From Bradyrhizobium sp. AZCC 1693 (GTDB taxonomy: Bacteria > Pseudomonadota > Alphaproteobacteria > Rhizobiales > Xanthobacteraceae): DNA of 64,000 nt. Under the pieces are notes generated by a model. That model worked only from the letters and a program-made list of their open reading frames with translations. It was not told the DNA's origin and did no database searches. The stretch covers positions 5,332,001-5,396,000 of the forward strand of contig NZ_JAZHSD010000001.1 of the NCBI RefSeq assembly GCF_036924745.1, given 5' to 3'. A program made the translations under genes and the position numbers. Each line of letters opens with the position of its first letter. Position 1 is the stretch's first letter. Positions 9,616-18,134 of the stretch are shown here, in pieces.

Positions 9616-10661
9616 GGAGTCACGTTTGAAGTGCAACGATTGATTTGAGTGCGGAGAATGCCTCGGCGGGCGTCTTGAAGTCCAGGCATTTGCGTGGGGT
9701 ATCGTTGAGGCGCTGAACGTGCCGCTTGAGGTCGGCTGCCGTGATGAGTTTGAGGTCAGTTTTGCGGGGCAGCAGGCGTCGTAAGCGCCCGATGGAGTTT
9801 TCCACGCCGCCTTTTTGCCAGGGACTATGGGGATCGCAGAAGAAGGTCTGGACGCCGAGGGTTTGGTGAAGCCTGTGATGCTCGGCGAATTCGTTCCCGT
9901 TGTCGAAGCTGACGGTTTTGCGCATTGCTTGGGGAAGTTTGCCGAGTTGACGGCCGATGGTCCGAGCGGTGCGGACAGCTTTTCGATCGAGTGGTCGGTG
10001 AACCATGTTGAAGCGGGTTTGCCGTTCGTGGAGAACAAGCAACCCTTGGCCACATCGGGCGAACAGCATGAAGTCGGCTTCCCAATGGCCCGGTGTCCCG
10101 CGGCCTTCGACCTCGGCGGGGCGTTCGGTGATCGAGCGCCGTTGTTTGATGAGGCTGGCGGGGCTGCGTCCTGGACGGTGCCCTCGTCTTCGTTTGCGGC
10201 GCGGCAGCAGGCGGTGCCAGCAATCCTTCTGAGCGGCACGATGATAGATGAAACGATAGATTGACTCATGGCTGATGATGACGCGACCATGTTCCAGCGC
10301 CAGCCGGCCAGCGATCTGCTCTGGGGAATGTCCCATCGCAAGGCGTTTGCCCACGCGGTTTCGCAGGTCCGGCTGGCGCGCCAGCTTGAAGCGGCCATCC
10401 CACCGTCGCCGACGCTCGGCCAATTGCTGAGCCCGGACAGGCTCGTAGCCCCCGGCCCAGACCTTGGTAGGCCGGGAATTGCGCCGCAGCTCCCGGCTGA
10501 TCGTCGATGGCGCCCGGTCGAGCGCAGACGCAATTTCGTTTTGAGATTTACCGCCTGCATGCAGGCGGTAAATCTCAACGCGCTCTTCAAGGCTGAGCTG
10601 GCCATAACATTGTCCCATCGCCACAACACCCTAGCAGGTGTTGCACTTGTGTCGTGAGCCC
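9616..10661 (-). mobile_element. IS30-family insertion sequence (about 1.05 kb)
   Basis: A single transposase gene is bounded by imperfect terminal inverted repeats at 9616-9637 and 10640-10661. They match at about 16 of 22 positions, with a perfect inner core AAGTGCAAC. The size is normal for IS30. I could not find a clean target duplication; GGGG runs flank both ends. The outer limits are estimated to within a few bases. Confidence 0.75.
9620..10618 (-). CDS. IS30-family transposase
   Basis: 332 residues from ATG 10618 (GTG 10624 is possible). An N-terminal helix-turn-helix (LSLEERVEIYRLHAGGKSQN followed by DRAPSTISRELRRN) is followed by the IS30 DDE core: D in GHWEADFM, D in SFDNGNEF, and E in WQKGGVENSIGRLRR. 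The spacing and the GxENxxxxLR motif are diagnostic for IS30. The stop codon lies inside the terminal inverted repeat, so the last few codons are read through the IS end. It appears intact. Confidence 0.93.
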   Translation of the reverse strand: MGQCYGQLSLEERVEIYRLHAGGKSQNEIASALDRAPSTISRELRRNSRPTKVWAGGYEPVRAQQLAERRRRWDGRFKLARQPDLRNRVGKRLAMGHSPEQIAGRLALEHGRVIISHESIYRFIYHRAAQKDCWHRLLPRRKRRRGHRPGRSPASLIKQRRSITERPAEVEGRGTPGHWEADFMLFARCGQGLLVLHERQTRFNMVHRPLDRKAVRTARTIGRQLGKLPQAMRKTVSFDNGNEFAEHHRLHQTLGVQTFFCDPHSPWQKGGVENSIGRLRRLLPRKTDLKLITAADLKRHVQRLNDTPRKCLDFKTPAEAFSALKSIVALQT

Positions 10662-10755
10662 AAGGGGTATCCAGTACGTTGCGGCTTCTCGGCTGAATCA
10701 TCGCTGTCTCTGGAATACTGGATCACCGCCTGCGCGGGTGATGACGACGGACGCC

Positions 10756-12042
10756 TCACGAATCTTCCTCCGCCTCCGCCGACGCATGCGCCGGCGGCAC
10801 CGGCATCGGAAACTTCTCGAACTGTTTTGGCAAATTCACCGGCCGATAGCTCGGCATCGCGTCCATGCGCAGGACGGCGGATTCGTGAATCATGGCGCCG
10901 TCGGGAATGAAGCGCGGTTCGGCGTCGGGGATGTAATAGCCGAAATGGGCTTTGCGCGCCGGCCATTCCTTGTAGCTCGCGCTCTTCGGAATGTATTCGA
11001 GGATCCACCACGCGCCGCGCAGCGAGTCGTGCAGCTCGCCGCGCACATCAGGCGCGACATAAGAGAACGGGCTGCCCTTGCGCTGAATGCCCCAGGCGAG
11101 CTGATTGACGGTGGCCTGGTTAACCCCGAGTCCGAACTTTGTCGCCTCGTCGATCATCCAGAGCAGCGGATATTTGGAAAGCCCGCTTTGCTTTTCCGGA
11201 TAGCCGCCGCCGATATCGGCATGGACGCCTGAGAACCACACCTGCAAGATATCCTGCGGCTCGGCATGCGCGTCGTTGAAGCGGTTGTGCTTGTAGGTCT
11301 GCGGGTCGTCCCACTTCTTCAGGCGGAACATGCAGCGCCGCTCGTCGATCGAGATCGCCTGCCGGAACGTCTGCACGCTCGGGTTCGCAATGGTGAACGC
11401 CAGCTCCTCCAGGCTCGGCCAATAGAAGCGATCGGCCCGCGGCACGATCACGCTGGCGACCGTATCCCAGACGCCGACGAAGCGGATGGTGGGCCAGCGC
11501 GACGAGGTGATGCGCGCGAACTGCGCCGCGTTGTCGAACGCCGTCTGCGGCAGCGTGTCTTCCGCGGCGACGGCATCGATGGCCGACTTGAACTGCGCCC
11601 GCAGCTTCGGCGCTTCGTCGGAGGAGAACTGCTTGTAGGCGATCAGCCCTGAGCCGGCGAGATTGACCTGCTCCGGCGTGATCAGCCCGATCTTGTGGAT
11701 CAGCCCCGCCAGCACCCGCACGGTATAGGCGCCGCGGGAAAAGCCGAACAGATAGATCTGGTCGCCGGCCTGCCAGGTGTGGACCAGGAAGGCATAGGCC
11801 GCGAGCACGTTGTCATCGAGCCCATAGCCGGTGGCGAGCCCCAGGATGGCGTTGAAATCCTGCTTCAATTTGTGCCACGGGTCCGGCCGCTCCAGCGTGC
11901 CGACCCCCGGATCGTAAAACACCAGCTGCCGCGGGGACGTCTTCTCCGTCTTGCGCAGGCAGCGATAGAGCTTCAGCACATTGGAGATGTTCTCGGAAAT
12001 CTCGTTGCCGGTGCCGTCACAGCAGATGATGATGTTGCGCAT
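10756..12042 (-). CDS. DUF2235 domain-containing alpha/beta hydrolase
   Basis: 428 residues from ATG 12042. The N-terminus MRNIIICCDGTGNE is the classic DUF2235 opening; the nucleophile elbow is GFSRGAYTVR near residue 103, followed by the PSVQTFRQAISIDERR segment and a conserved GVHADIGGGY motif. DUF2235 includes the Tle1 phospholipase effectors of type VI secretion and many stand-alone hydrolases. No T6SS genes are in the window, so a lone cytoplasmic or membrane-associated lipase or esterase is more likely. No Shine-Dalgarno is obvious upstream. Confidence 0.85.
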   Translation of the reverse strand: MRNIIICCDGTGNEISENISNVLKLYRCLRKTEKTSPRQLVFYDPGVGTLERPDPWHKLKQDFNAILGLATGYGLDDNVLAAYAFLVHTWQAGDQIYLFGFSRGAYTVRVLAGLIHKIGLITPEQVNLAGSGLIAYKQFSSDEAPKLRAQFKSAIDAVAAEDTLPQTAFDNAAQFARITSSRWPTIRFVGVWDTVASVIVPRADRFYWPSLEELAFTIANPSVQTFRQAISIDERRCMFRLKKWDDPQTYKHNRFNDAHAEPQDILQVWFSGVHADIGGGYPEKQSGLSKYPLLWMIDEATKFGLGVNQATVNQLAWGIQRKGSPFSYVAPDVRGELHDSLRGAWWILEYIPKSASYKEWPARKAHFGYYIPDAEPRFIPDGAMIHESAVLRMDAMPSYRPVNLPKQFEKFPMPVPPAHASAEAEEDS

Positions 12043-12153
12043 GGGGGGTGACTCGCTGGGGAATCGGTGATGCTACCTTGGCGAGTATAGCAGGATTCTT
12101 GGACTTCGGCTCCTTGTCAGGCAGCGACACGGCACATCCAGAGGAAGGGCTGT

Positions 12154-12927
12154 TCATTCCTTCGGCTTAGCTAGTTCAAGGAGCATCTTGTGAGCGATTC
12201 CGTCCACAACGTTAAAATCAGATAGCATTTGTGCATGGAATACTATCGGTTTGGCTTTTTCTTCAAATGAGTGCTGTATCCACGGTCGAAATCGTCCCAG
12301 CTTCAGTTGCTCAGAGGAGAGTCTGTCGTACTCCGCAAAATCTTCTTTGCTCGCTGCTTGGCTCATCTTCACTTCGAAGTCTCGATAGGTGGCTTCGTCT
12401 TTGGCTTCGATCACATATGGAGGGATATAGAGGGGTACGCGATGAGCAAGTGCGTGGCGCAACGTTGCTATGTGTCGGAACCAGTCGTCGAGGTCGGATA
12501 GATAAGCTTGAAATTCTTGTGAAAGTGTTCCTCGCACGCTGCTATTGCCAGGACCGAGGCCTACGTGCGTGTCACGGATCGGCGTGCCATCATCACGCTT
12601 TTGGCCATGTTCCATCATCCATATCCACGCAAGATTGTCGATCGCGCCAAAGAGGTTAAAAACAAAGCTCTGAATGTTTATGGTGGCGTTTGACAATTCG
12701 TCGCGAGCCGGCACGTCGGAACGCTCAGGTGGAATGGCACTAAACACATTGGTAATACATAGGATCATTATTTTGACGCGCCGCGCAAAGCCTTGGCTGG
12801 CGAATTCTCGGGTGCGCGGATTGTTCGTTTCCAAGAGAATGAATTTCTTCATCAAGATATTTAGCTTGCCCGGCATTGCCGAATACTCTGTTGCTAACTT
12901 CTTGATTGCATCCTCGGAAAAATACAT
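12154..12927 (-). CDS. HEPN-like protein (Rx4H motif), last gene of ABC-3C operon
   Basis: 257 residues, not assigned to a named family with certainty. It is helical, and at about residue 150 carries LRHALAHR, i.e. the R-x4-H pattern of HEPN-domain ribonucleases. Before it lies a long helical region with INIQSFVFNLFGAIDNLAWI that could form the first HEPN helices. It begins 9 bp after the ATPase stop codon, so it is translated from the same transcript. By context it could be the effector (RNase toxin) of the predicted defence operon. HEPN motifs can also occur in non-catalytic helical bundles, so the nuclease role is inference. Confidence 0.55.
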   Translation of the reverse strand: MYFSEDAIKKLATEYSAMPGKLNILMKKFILLETNNPRTREFASQGFARRVKIMILCITNVFSAIPPERSDVPARDELSNATINIQSFVFNLFGAIDNLAWIWMMEHGQKRDDGTPIRDTHVGLGPGNSSVRGTLSQEFQAYLSDLDDWFRHIATLRHALAHRVPLYIPPYVIEAKDEATYRDFEVKMSQAASKEDFAEYDRLSSEQLKLGRFRPWIQHSFEEKAKPIVFHAQMLSDFNVVDGIAHKMLLELAKPKE

Positions 12928-12936
12928 GGGCGTTTC

Positions 12937-14853
12937 TCAACTATCAATTTTCAGGGTCGGTTCGTCACGCGTAGAAAATCGTCCAATTAAAAACTCCTCA
13001 TCGTCCAAATCTGGGGAGATCATCGCGGTGGCGAAAATAATTTGATGCTCTACCTTTGCTTCTCTCGACTTTCTAAGAATCTGGTTCTGAAAGTTGTGAC
13101 TTCTTTCGGGTTCCATTCCTTTGTCTTCGATTGTGTCGATCATCACAAATCGAGGGTGTCGGAACGTTGAGTCCTTTGTTGCTGCCGCAAAGAATCCCAA
13201 GAAGAAGCTGCTCTTCAGGATTACCCGTGAGCTAGCTGAAAAATAGGTATGGCCGTCTACCGTCAACGTGTTTGACGCAAAGTCGAACTGAATACTTTGA
13301 GGGTTCTCAAAACTATCCTGTCTTCGAAGGTCGTGCACAAGAAGATCGCGGACTTCGTCGGCGATCAGTGTCTTGGCGCGTGTTAGCTGGCGTTCCTGAA
13401 CAGCCTTTAGTCGTTCGTTTTCGGTTCGGAGAGCGGAAATTTTGTTGTTCAATAAATCCTTCCGTCCAGCGATGTCATCGACAAGTTGGATGAGCGCCTC
13501 TTTCCCAACCAAGTCCTCCATCTGCCGCTGCAAGTATCCCGCTGTCCTGTTCAACTCGCGCAAGCGCTCGCGAGCCTCTGTCGAAGGTAGGCGCTGGGCC
13601 GCCGCCAAACGGGCGGATGCCGATTGCCATTTAAGATTAAGAGCTGCGATCTTCTCTTCGTAGCCTTTCGCGCGGTCATGGCGTGCTGATTGAAGTAGCT
13701 GGGACTGCTTAAGCTGGATCGCGGCCTCATTTATGATTGCGACGAGTCTATCGCTCGCGCGACCTCCTCCAAAATCGGTCTTGCACAGGTGACAGTGGTC
13801 GTGACCCGCCGTTGACGCAATGGGCGCTAAGCATGCAGGACATGCGTTAAATCTAACATCTCCCAAATGTTCTGCTATCGCAGAGGCATCATCTAGCGAA
13901 GCTATCTTTTGCTCAAGCGACCTAACAAAGATCGAGGAGTCTGCAATCGCAAGATTATTGGCATCGCGCTCCTGTTGTGCCGATGCCAGCTCTGTTTGTA
14001 GACGCTGCACTTCCGCATACGCTTCGTTTTGCGCTCTTAAGCTCAACTTATCCGCTGTTGAGTTTGATGCAATATTACGCTCGATTCTTTCAATCTCTTC
14101 CTGGACATTCTGCTGGTTTGAAATCAGGTTGCGTCGTTCACCTTCCAACCATTCCAAGGTTAGGCTGTGATCCGTCTTCCCCATGACAGCAAATAGGCTT
14201 TTGAGCTCGGCTTCGAGAGCGTCGAATTGACGAGTGAGCGTTCTAATTTCTATTTCGGTCTCATAGAGGCGAGCTTCGTATGATCCACAAAGCAGGCGGC
14301 CGACGGCATCGCGTAGCGCAGGTGGGTCAAAACGCGTGTCGTATCTGAAGAGCGTCTCGACGGGGCTCAACTGATCCGAATACAGTACGCGCAATATCTG
14401 ATGGATCGTGAGGTTGCCCGAAACATCGCTGGCCACCTCGGGAATGGCCAACAATCTAAAGATTGCTTGGGAAAAGCTCTCCTTGTTCGGAGATCTACGG
14501 TATGGGTACTTGATCCATTCACTGCGCGGTGCCTTCAGTGACGCCTCGTAAGGGCCACCAAAGATTTCCATTGGTTGGCCGGATTCTTGAGAGATATCCC
14601 GACTCAAAGTCGCCGCCAGTCCATTAAGACGCACTTCGACAACGACGCGCGTGCAGAGAAGGGCTGTTTCGCTCCAGTCGGCGAGATCGCCGCCTAGGCC
14701 ATAGTAGATGCAATTTAGGATGGTTGACTTGCCTGAGGAATTTTCACCTCGAATGACGTTTACGCCTTCGTGAAATGCTTCATCATATGCGGCATTCTGG
14801 CCTCGTTGTATGACTAGACGAGTGACAATTAGAGTGGGTTCAAACCGCATCAT
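12937..14853 (-). CDS. SMC/Rad50-like ABC ATPase of an ABC-three-component system
   Basis: 638 residues. Walker A is GENSSGKSTILNCIYYGLGG at about residue 36; two long coiled-coil arms (about 190-300 and 380-500) flank a central zinc-hook-like insert with CPAC and CHLC pairs (about residues 345-370). The C-terminal half has a Walker B-like strand, RFVMIDTIEDKG, near residue 570. This layout, next to small middle and C-terminal components, fits the ABC-3C conflict systems defined by comparative genomics. The start (ATG 14853 or 14850) overlaps the preceding middle-component stop by 14 bp. The gene is clearly more AT-rich than its surroundings, which suggests transfer. Confidence 0.8.
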   Translation of the reverse strand: MMRFEPTLIVTRLVIQRGQNAAYDEAFHEGVNVIRGENSSGKSTILNCIYYGLGGDLADWSETALLCTRVVVEVRLNGLAATLSRDISQESGQPMEIFGGPYEASLKAPRSEWIKYPYRRSPNKESFSQAIFRLLAIPEVASDVSGNLTIHQILRVLYSDQLSPVETLFRYDTRFDPPALRDAVGRLLCGSYEARLYETEIEIRTLTRQFDALEAELKSLFAVMGKTDHSLTLEWLEGERRNLISNQQNVQEEIERIERNIASNSTADKLSLRAQNEAYAEVQRLQTELASAQQERDANNLAIADSSIFVRSLEQKIASLDDASAIAEHLGDVRFNACPACLAPIASTAGHDHCHLCKTDFGGGRASDRLVAIINEAAIQLKQSQLLQSARHDRAKGYEEKIAALNLKWQSASARLAAAQRLPSTEARERLRELNRTAGYLQRQMEDLVGKEALIQLVDDIAGRKDLLNNKISALRTENERLKAVQERQLTRAKTLIADEVRDLLVHDLRRQDSFENPQSIQFDFASNTLTVDGHTYFSASSRVILKSSFFLGFFAAATKDSTFRHPRFVMIDTIEDKGMEPERSHNFQNQILRKSREAKVEHQIIFATAMISPDLDDEEFLIGRFSTRDEPTLKIDS

Positions 14854-15361
14854 AGCGGTACTCCAAAAGTCCAGTTCTGTCCTTCAAACCGTCCTTTCCC
14901 AACAGCGGATACTCAGAGCTCAGAGCTAGAATAACTTGCATCAAGTCCTGCTGTTTCGAATTAGCATTGCTAACCCGTTCAGCCAGCGCCGGCGGCAACG
15001 CTCGTCCGCTTCTGAAAACTGTGCCGTCCTTTAGCGCGTCAGCTTTGATGAAGTCCTTTCCTGCTAATGTTTCAAGCGCTGCGATTTGCATCGGCTTCAT
15101 CCGACTAAAAATCTGGATGTCCGGAGGTTGATCTCCGTAAGGACGAGCTTCGTTGTACGTCTCAGCGAGTCCGCGAAATCTGCGATGTTGGGCCTTTAGG
15201 CGGATGCCAGACACTCTAAACGGGAAGAGCAAGTAGAAATCGAGTATTCGCGCGTGATCCACGGGCAGAGATTTCGATGCGTCGATCACAGAGAGGATGC
15301 GTAAGTGGCGATACGTCGCGTGAAAAGGATCGAGCGCTGGCTGGTATGAAAGTTGTGTCAT
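14840..15361 (-). CDS. ABC-3C system middle component
   Basis: 173 residues from ATG 15361, which overlaps the upstream stop as ATGA; ATG 15370 is an alternative. The sequence (YQPALDPFHATYRHLRIL, then RILDFYLLFPFRVSGIRLKA, then MKPMQIAALETLAGKDFIKA) has the character of the small winged-helix-like middle components of ABC-3C systems, with the family's strongly conserved LDFYLLFP-type strand-helix. It probably links the ATPase to the C-terminal component. Which numbered subfamily it belongs to cannot be decided without a profile search. Confidence 0.65.
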   Translation of the reverse strand: MTQLSYQPALDPFHATYRHLRILSVIDASKSLPVDHARILDFYLLFPFRVSGIRLKAQHRRFRGLAETYNEARPYGDQPPDIQIFSRMKPMQIAALETLAGKDFIKADALKDGTVFRSGRALPPALAERVSNANSKQQDLMQVILALSSEYPLLGKDGLKDRTGLLEYRYDAV

Positions 15362-15921
15362 GAATGCCATCGCACAAAGCATTGCTCGGCGAGCCAGTAG
15401 ATCATTCCCATTGCGGTGCTGTGATTGATAGAGAATAGAGTGGTGCCGCACTCTTCAATCAGCGGAACGATGATGTGGTCGCGCACAAGCTCATTGGCCT
15501 CCACCTTTGACATGCCATCGAGCTGCGGACGTACGACGTAGGTAAACTCGTATTCGGCCTTTGCAAGAAGGTAAGCAAATATCTCTTGCGCAGACGCATA
15601 CAATGACCAGCGCTCGAGCAACTTCGCAAAGAGCTCTTTCTTTTCGATGGCGTCGAGATACTCGTCGGATCGATCCGCTTTTTCTAGTTTTGCTTGAAGT
15701 CCGTCCACTCCATCATGAGATCGCCGACTATAGAAATGTGCCAACGCTTCGATGGTGTCTCTTACGTGTTCGTTGCTTGCGACTTCGTTTTGTAGCTTTT
15801 GAAGGAGTTGTTCGACCACGCCTGGTTGGCGTGCTGCCGGATAGTGGTGTTGTTCGTATTTGTCGCGACCAACAATGTCCCCGCGGGCGGTCGCGCCAGC
15901 TTGATCTACTTTCAGCGTCAT
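15358..15921 (-). CDS. ABC-3C C-terminal component with GDIVGRDK motif
   Basis: 187 residues from ATG 15921. The N-terminus holds a QAGATARGDIVGRDKYEQ segment, a short repeat-like motif that occurs at the front of ABC-3C C-terminal components. The remainder is helical, with a C-terminal part (VNHSTAMGMIYWLAEQCF-like in the reading SINHSTAMGMIYWLAEQ) that is moderately hydrophobic. It precedes the middle component with a 4-bp overlap. The likely role is sensing or effector coupling for the ATPase. The same motif appears in the next upstream small protein, which argues that the two work together. Confidence 0.65.
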   Translation of the reverse strand: MTLKVDQAGATARGDIVGRDKYEQHHYPAARQPGVVEQLLQKLQNEVASNEHVRDTIEALAHFYSRRSHDGVDGLQAKLEKADRSDEYLDAIEKKELFAKLLERWSLYASAQEIFAYLLAKAEYEFTYVVRPQLDGMSKVEANELVRDHIIVPLIEECGTTLFSINHSTAMGMIYWLAEQCFVRWHS

Positions 15922-15942
15922 GAATCACTCTAAGAGTGAAAA

Positions 15943-16137
15943 TTAATGTTGATCTCGGCCAGCAATCTTATCCCGTCCAACCAGATCGCCTCCGGCAGAA
16001 GCTCCTGATTGATTAACGTTCGAGCCCTTAGAGCCAATTCGAGTTTTTCTTGTAAATCGCAGCGTCAACAATGACCCTCCGGCAAAGCCAGCGACAAAGC
16101 TCCAGATTTCAGATGCATATTTCGCGAGTACGTCCAC
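15943..16137 (-). CDS. Small single-pass membrane protein with GDLVGRDK motif (first gene of ABC-3C operon)
   Basis: 64 residues if translated from GTG 16137, which is six bases after a strong AGGAGG; an upstream ATG at 16185 has no such signal. Residues about 9-28 (SEIWSFVAGFAGGSLLTL) form one membrane helix, followed by a basic RFTRKTR stop-transfer segment. The C-terminal NQSGASAGGDLVGRDKI nearly repeats the motif at the start of the next protein. It would place the motif on the cytoplasmic face. This suggests a membrane anchor for the system; no family name is known to me. Confidence 0.6.
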   Translation of the reverse strand: MDVLAKYASEIWSFVAGFAGGSLLTLRFTRKTRIGSKGSNVNQSGASAGGDLVGRDKIAGRDQH

Positions 16138-16291
16138 TTGATTCCTCCTGTTGGTAACACTGCAACTGGTGAGGCGACAAAGCAAGCGGAAGTTGTGCTA
16201 GAGTGACGCCCGCTCCCCACCCAAAATTCGATGCGTCGGCGAAGTACCAGCGTCAGAGCGCCTGTAGTTGCGTGATTTGCCGATCCAACAA

Positions 16292-16321
16292 AAGCGGCCG
16301 GGTCTTTCGACCCGGCCGCTT
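16292..16321. terminator. Intrinsic terminator hairpin downstream of rpmB / before the ABC-3C operon
   Basis: A perfect 13-bp stem (AAGCGGCCGGGTC with its complement GACCCGGCCGCTT) and a TTTC loop. It sits 31 bp past the rpmB stop on the minus strand. Being symmetrical, with A/T on both sides, it probably serves rpmB on the minus strand. Confidence 0.75.
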
Positions 16322-16351
16322 CAAACTCCGATCCGCCGATGTAGCTAAAGC

Positions 16352-16660
16352 TCAGCTCGCCTTCTTGGCGAATACCGGCTTGCCGACCTTCTTCTCGATC
16401 GCTCGCTTCAGATCGAGCGCGCGGGGGGAGAGCACGTCGGCCTTGGCCTTCAACAAATACTTATCGAGGCCGCCATTGTGGTCGACGCTCTTGAGCGCGT
16501 TGGTCGAGACGCGCAGGCGCACGTTGCGGGCGAGGGCGTCCGAGATGAAGGTGACGTTGACCAGGTTCGGCAGGAAGCGCCGCTTGGTCTTGATGTTCGA
16601 GTGGCTCACCTTGTGGCCCACCTGGGGGCCCTTGGCCGTCAGTTCGCAGCGCCGGGACAT
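16352..16660 (-). CDS. rpmB: 50S ribosomal protein L28
   Basis: 102 residues from ATG 16660, preceded by GAGGA. It is a structural protein of the large ribosomal subunit. The family signature is clear: [20 protein letters not shown] at the N-terminus, then [15 protein letters not shown], and a lysine/alanine-rich C-terminus as in alphaproteobacterial L28. Length is typical for Rhizobiales. It is a native gene that bounds the AT-rich defence operon on the right. Confidence 0.96.
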   Translation of the reverse strand: MSRRCELTAKGPQVGHKVSHSNIKTKRRFLPNLVNVTFISDALARNVRLRVSTNALKSVDHNGGLDKYLLKAKADVLSPRALDLKRAIEKKVGKPVFAKKAS

Positions 16661-17092
16661 CTGAAAATCCTCTTCCATCCCCGCCATAGGCAAGCGCTTC
16701 ACGCGGTGCGCGCGGGGGTCCAAAATCGCGTCCATTTCCAGGAACTGCGGTCGTATAGGGGGAGACGGCCATCCGGTCAAGGTTTTTGGGCGGCGTGGGG
16801 CCCCGTTCCGACCAGCCCAAGCCCCTTGTTTTGACGCGTTTTCTTCACGCGAGGCGGAAATCCGCACAAGGGGCCCAAGGCCGGGGCAGGCACCGCCTGC
16901 AAAACGCTGATGTCCCAACCGCGGAATTGGGCCGGTTTCCAGCTACTTAAGGGATCATATAAAGGGCGCAATCCCCGCCGACACCATGGCTTTCGTTAAG
17001 GGGTTAAGGCCCCGGCCTTGGCGAAGCGGGGTCTGATTGACGCGTGGTTTTCGCCAAAGCTTGCGCGTTGTTTGCCGGATATTTCTGACTAC
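16661..17092. other. Intergenic region between rpmB and the DUF3108 gene
   Basis: About 430 bp with divergent promoters expected. It contains one copy of a 23-bp dispersed motif (16830-16852) that recurs at 46163-46185. I see no RNA gene in it. Confidence 0.4.
16830..16852. repeat. Dispersed 23-bp motif, copy 1
   Basis: TTTGACGCGTTTTCTTCACG plus CGA occurs here and again at 46163-46185 with no mismatch. Both copies lie in intergenic DNA close to gene starts. This kind of element is scattered in rhizobial genomes; its function is unknown. Confidence 0.6.
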
Positions 17093-17983
17093 ATGAACAT
17101 CAGCTCGCGCCGATCCCGGGACAATCCATTCGTGACTGCCAAACGCGCTGTTTCGCTACCCCCAAGGCTCGTTTTCGGCCTGTGCGCCGCCGCGTTCATT
17201 GGGCTGACGCCGCAGGCCGCCGCCGCGCAGGGGCGGCTGGATGCGCAGTATGAGGCCACGCTGGCGGGCATTCCGGTCGGCAAGGGGGCCTGGACCATCG
17301 AAATCGGCGACGACACGTTTTCGGCCTCCGCCCAAGGCGGCACCGCCGGGCTGTTGAAGGCGTTTTCTGGCGGCACGGGTTCCGGCGCCAGCCAGGGCCG
17401 CGTCGTGGGCGGCGCGCTGGTAGCGAATGCCTATACCGCGACCACCACGACGCAGAAGAAGTCCGAGACCATTCGGCTGGTGCTGGCCAACGGCAATGTG
17501 AAGGATTTCTCGATCGACCCGGCGCCGCCGGTCGATCCCGACCGCGTCGTCGTCACCGACGCGCACCGCAAAAACGTGCTCGATCCCATGACCGGCTCGA
17601 TGCTGCGCGTGCCCGGCAATGGCGAGGTGCTGAGCCCGGATTCCTGCCGCACCGGCGCCGGGATCTTCGACGGGCGCTTACGCTACGACCTCAAGCTCGA
17701 TTACAAGCGCATGGAGACGGTGAAGGCCGAGCGGGGCTATCACGGGCCGGCGCTGGTCTGCGCCATCTACTTCACGCCTGTTGCGGGCTATATCCCCGAT
17801 CGCCCCGTGATCAAATATCTCGCCACCGAACGCCGGATCGAGATCGCCTTCGTGCCGATCGCGGGAACCCGCGTCCTGGTTCCATTCCGGATGACGATTC
17901 CGACGCCGTTTGGCCTGGCGATGCTGGAGGCGACATCGTTCGTGACGACGGCAGCGCCGCCGAGGGTGGCGAAGACGAATTGA
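17093..17983 (+). CDS. DUF3108 domain-containing secreted protein
   Basis: 296 residues from ATG 17093. An N-terminal signal peptide runs from about residue 20 to AAAAQG near 48 (LVFGLCAAAFIGLTPQAAAA). The mature part begins with LDAQYEATLAGIPVGKGAWT, the typical DUF3108 first strands, followed by a beta-rich domain ending with FGLAMLEATSF. The family is periplasmic or envelope-associated in alphaproteobacteria, with no assigned reaction. It is followed immediately by an IR-A repeat that may end its transcript. Confidence 0.78.
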   Translation: MNISSRRSRDNPFVTAKRAVSLPPRLVFGLCAAAFIGLTPQAAAAQGRLDAQYEATLAGIPVGKGAWTIEIGDDTFSASAQGGTAGLLKAFSGGTGSGASQGRVVGGALVANAYTATTTTQKKSETIRLVLANGNVKDFSIDPAPPVDPDRVVVTDAHRKNVLDPMTGSMLRVPGNGEVLSPDSCRTGAGIFDGRLRYDLKLDYKRMETVKAERGYHGPALVCAIYFTPVAGYIPDRPVIKYLATERRIEIAFVPIAGTRVLVPFRMTIPTPFGLAMLEATSFVTTAAPPRVAKTN

Positions 17984-17985
17984 GC

Positions 17986-18134
17986 CTCTTCCCTTCTCCC
18001 CTTGTGGGAGAAGGTGGCGCGAAGCGCCGGATGAGGGGCTCTCTCCTCGGGCGGGACTCGCGGAGAGAACCCCTCACCCGTCGCCGAACTTCGTTCGGCG
18101 CCACCCTCTCCCACAAGGGGAGAGGGGAAGAGGG
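17986..18134. repeat. Palindromic intergenic repeat, family IR-A copy 2
   Basis: Arms CCCTTCTCCCCTTGTGGGAG and the inverted CTCTCCCACAAGGGGAGAGG enclose the family's ATGAGGGGCTCTCTCC / GAGAGAACCCCTCACC inner arms. It starts 2 bp after the DUF3108 stop. Confidence 0.75.

Larger units (their letters stand above)
9590..10750. repeat. Palindromic repeat family IR-E, split by IS30 insertion
   Basis: The left piece (9590-9613) is CGTCATGCCCCGCGCAGGCG plus Gs. The right piece (about 10662-10750) runs GTATCCAGTACG... and ends CCGCCTGCGCGGGTGATGACG, the inverted counterpart of the left piece. Together they look like one palindromic intergenic repeat whose left arm was interrupted by the IS30 element. 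Confidence 0.55.
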
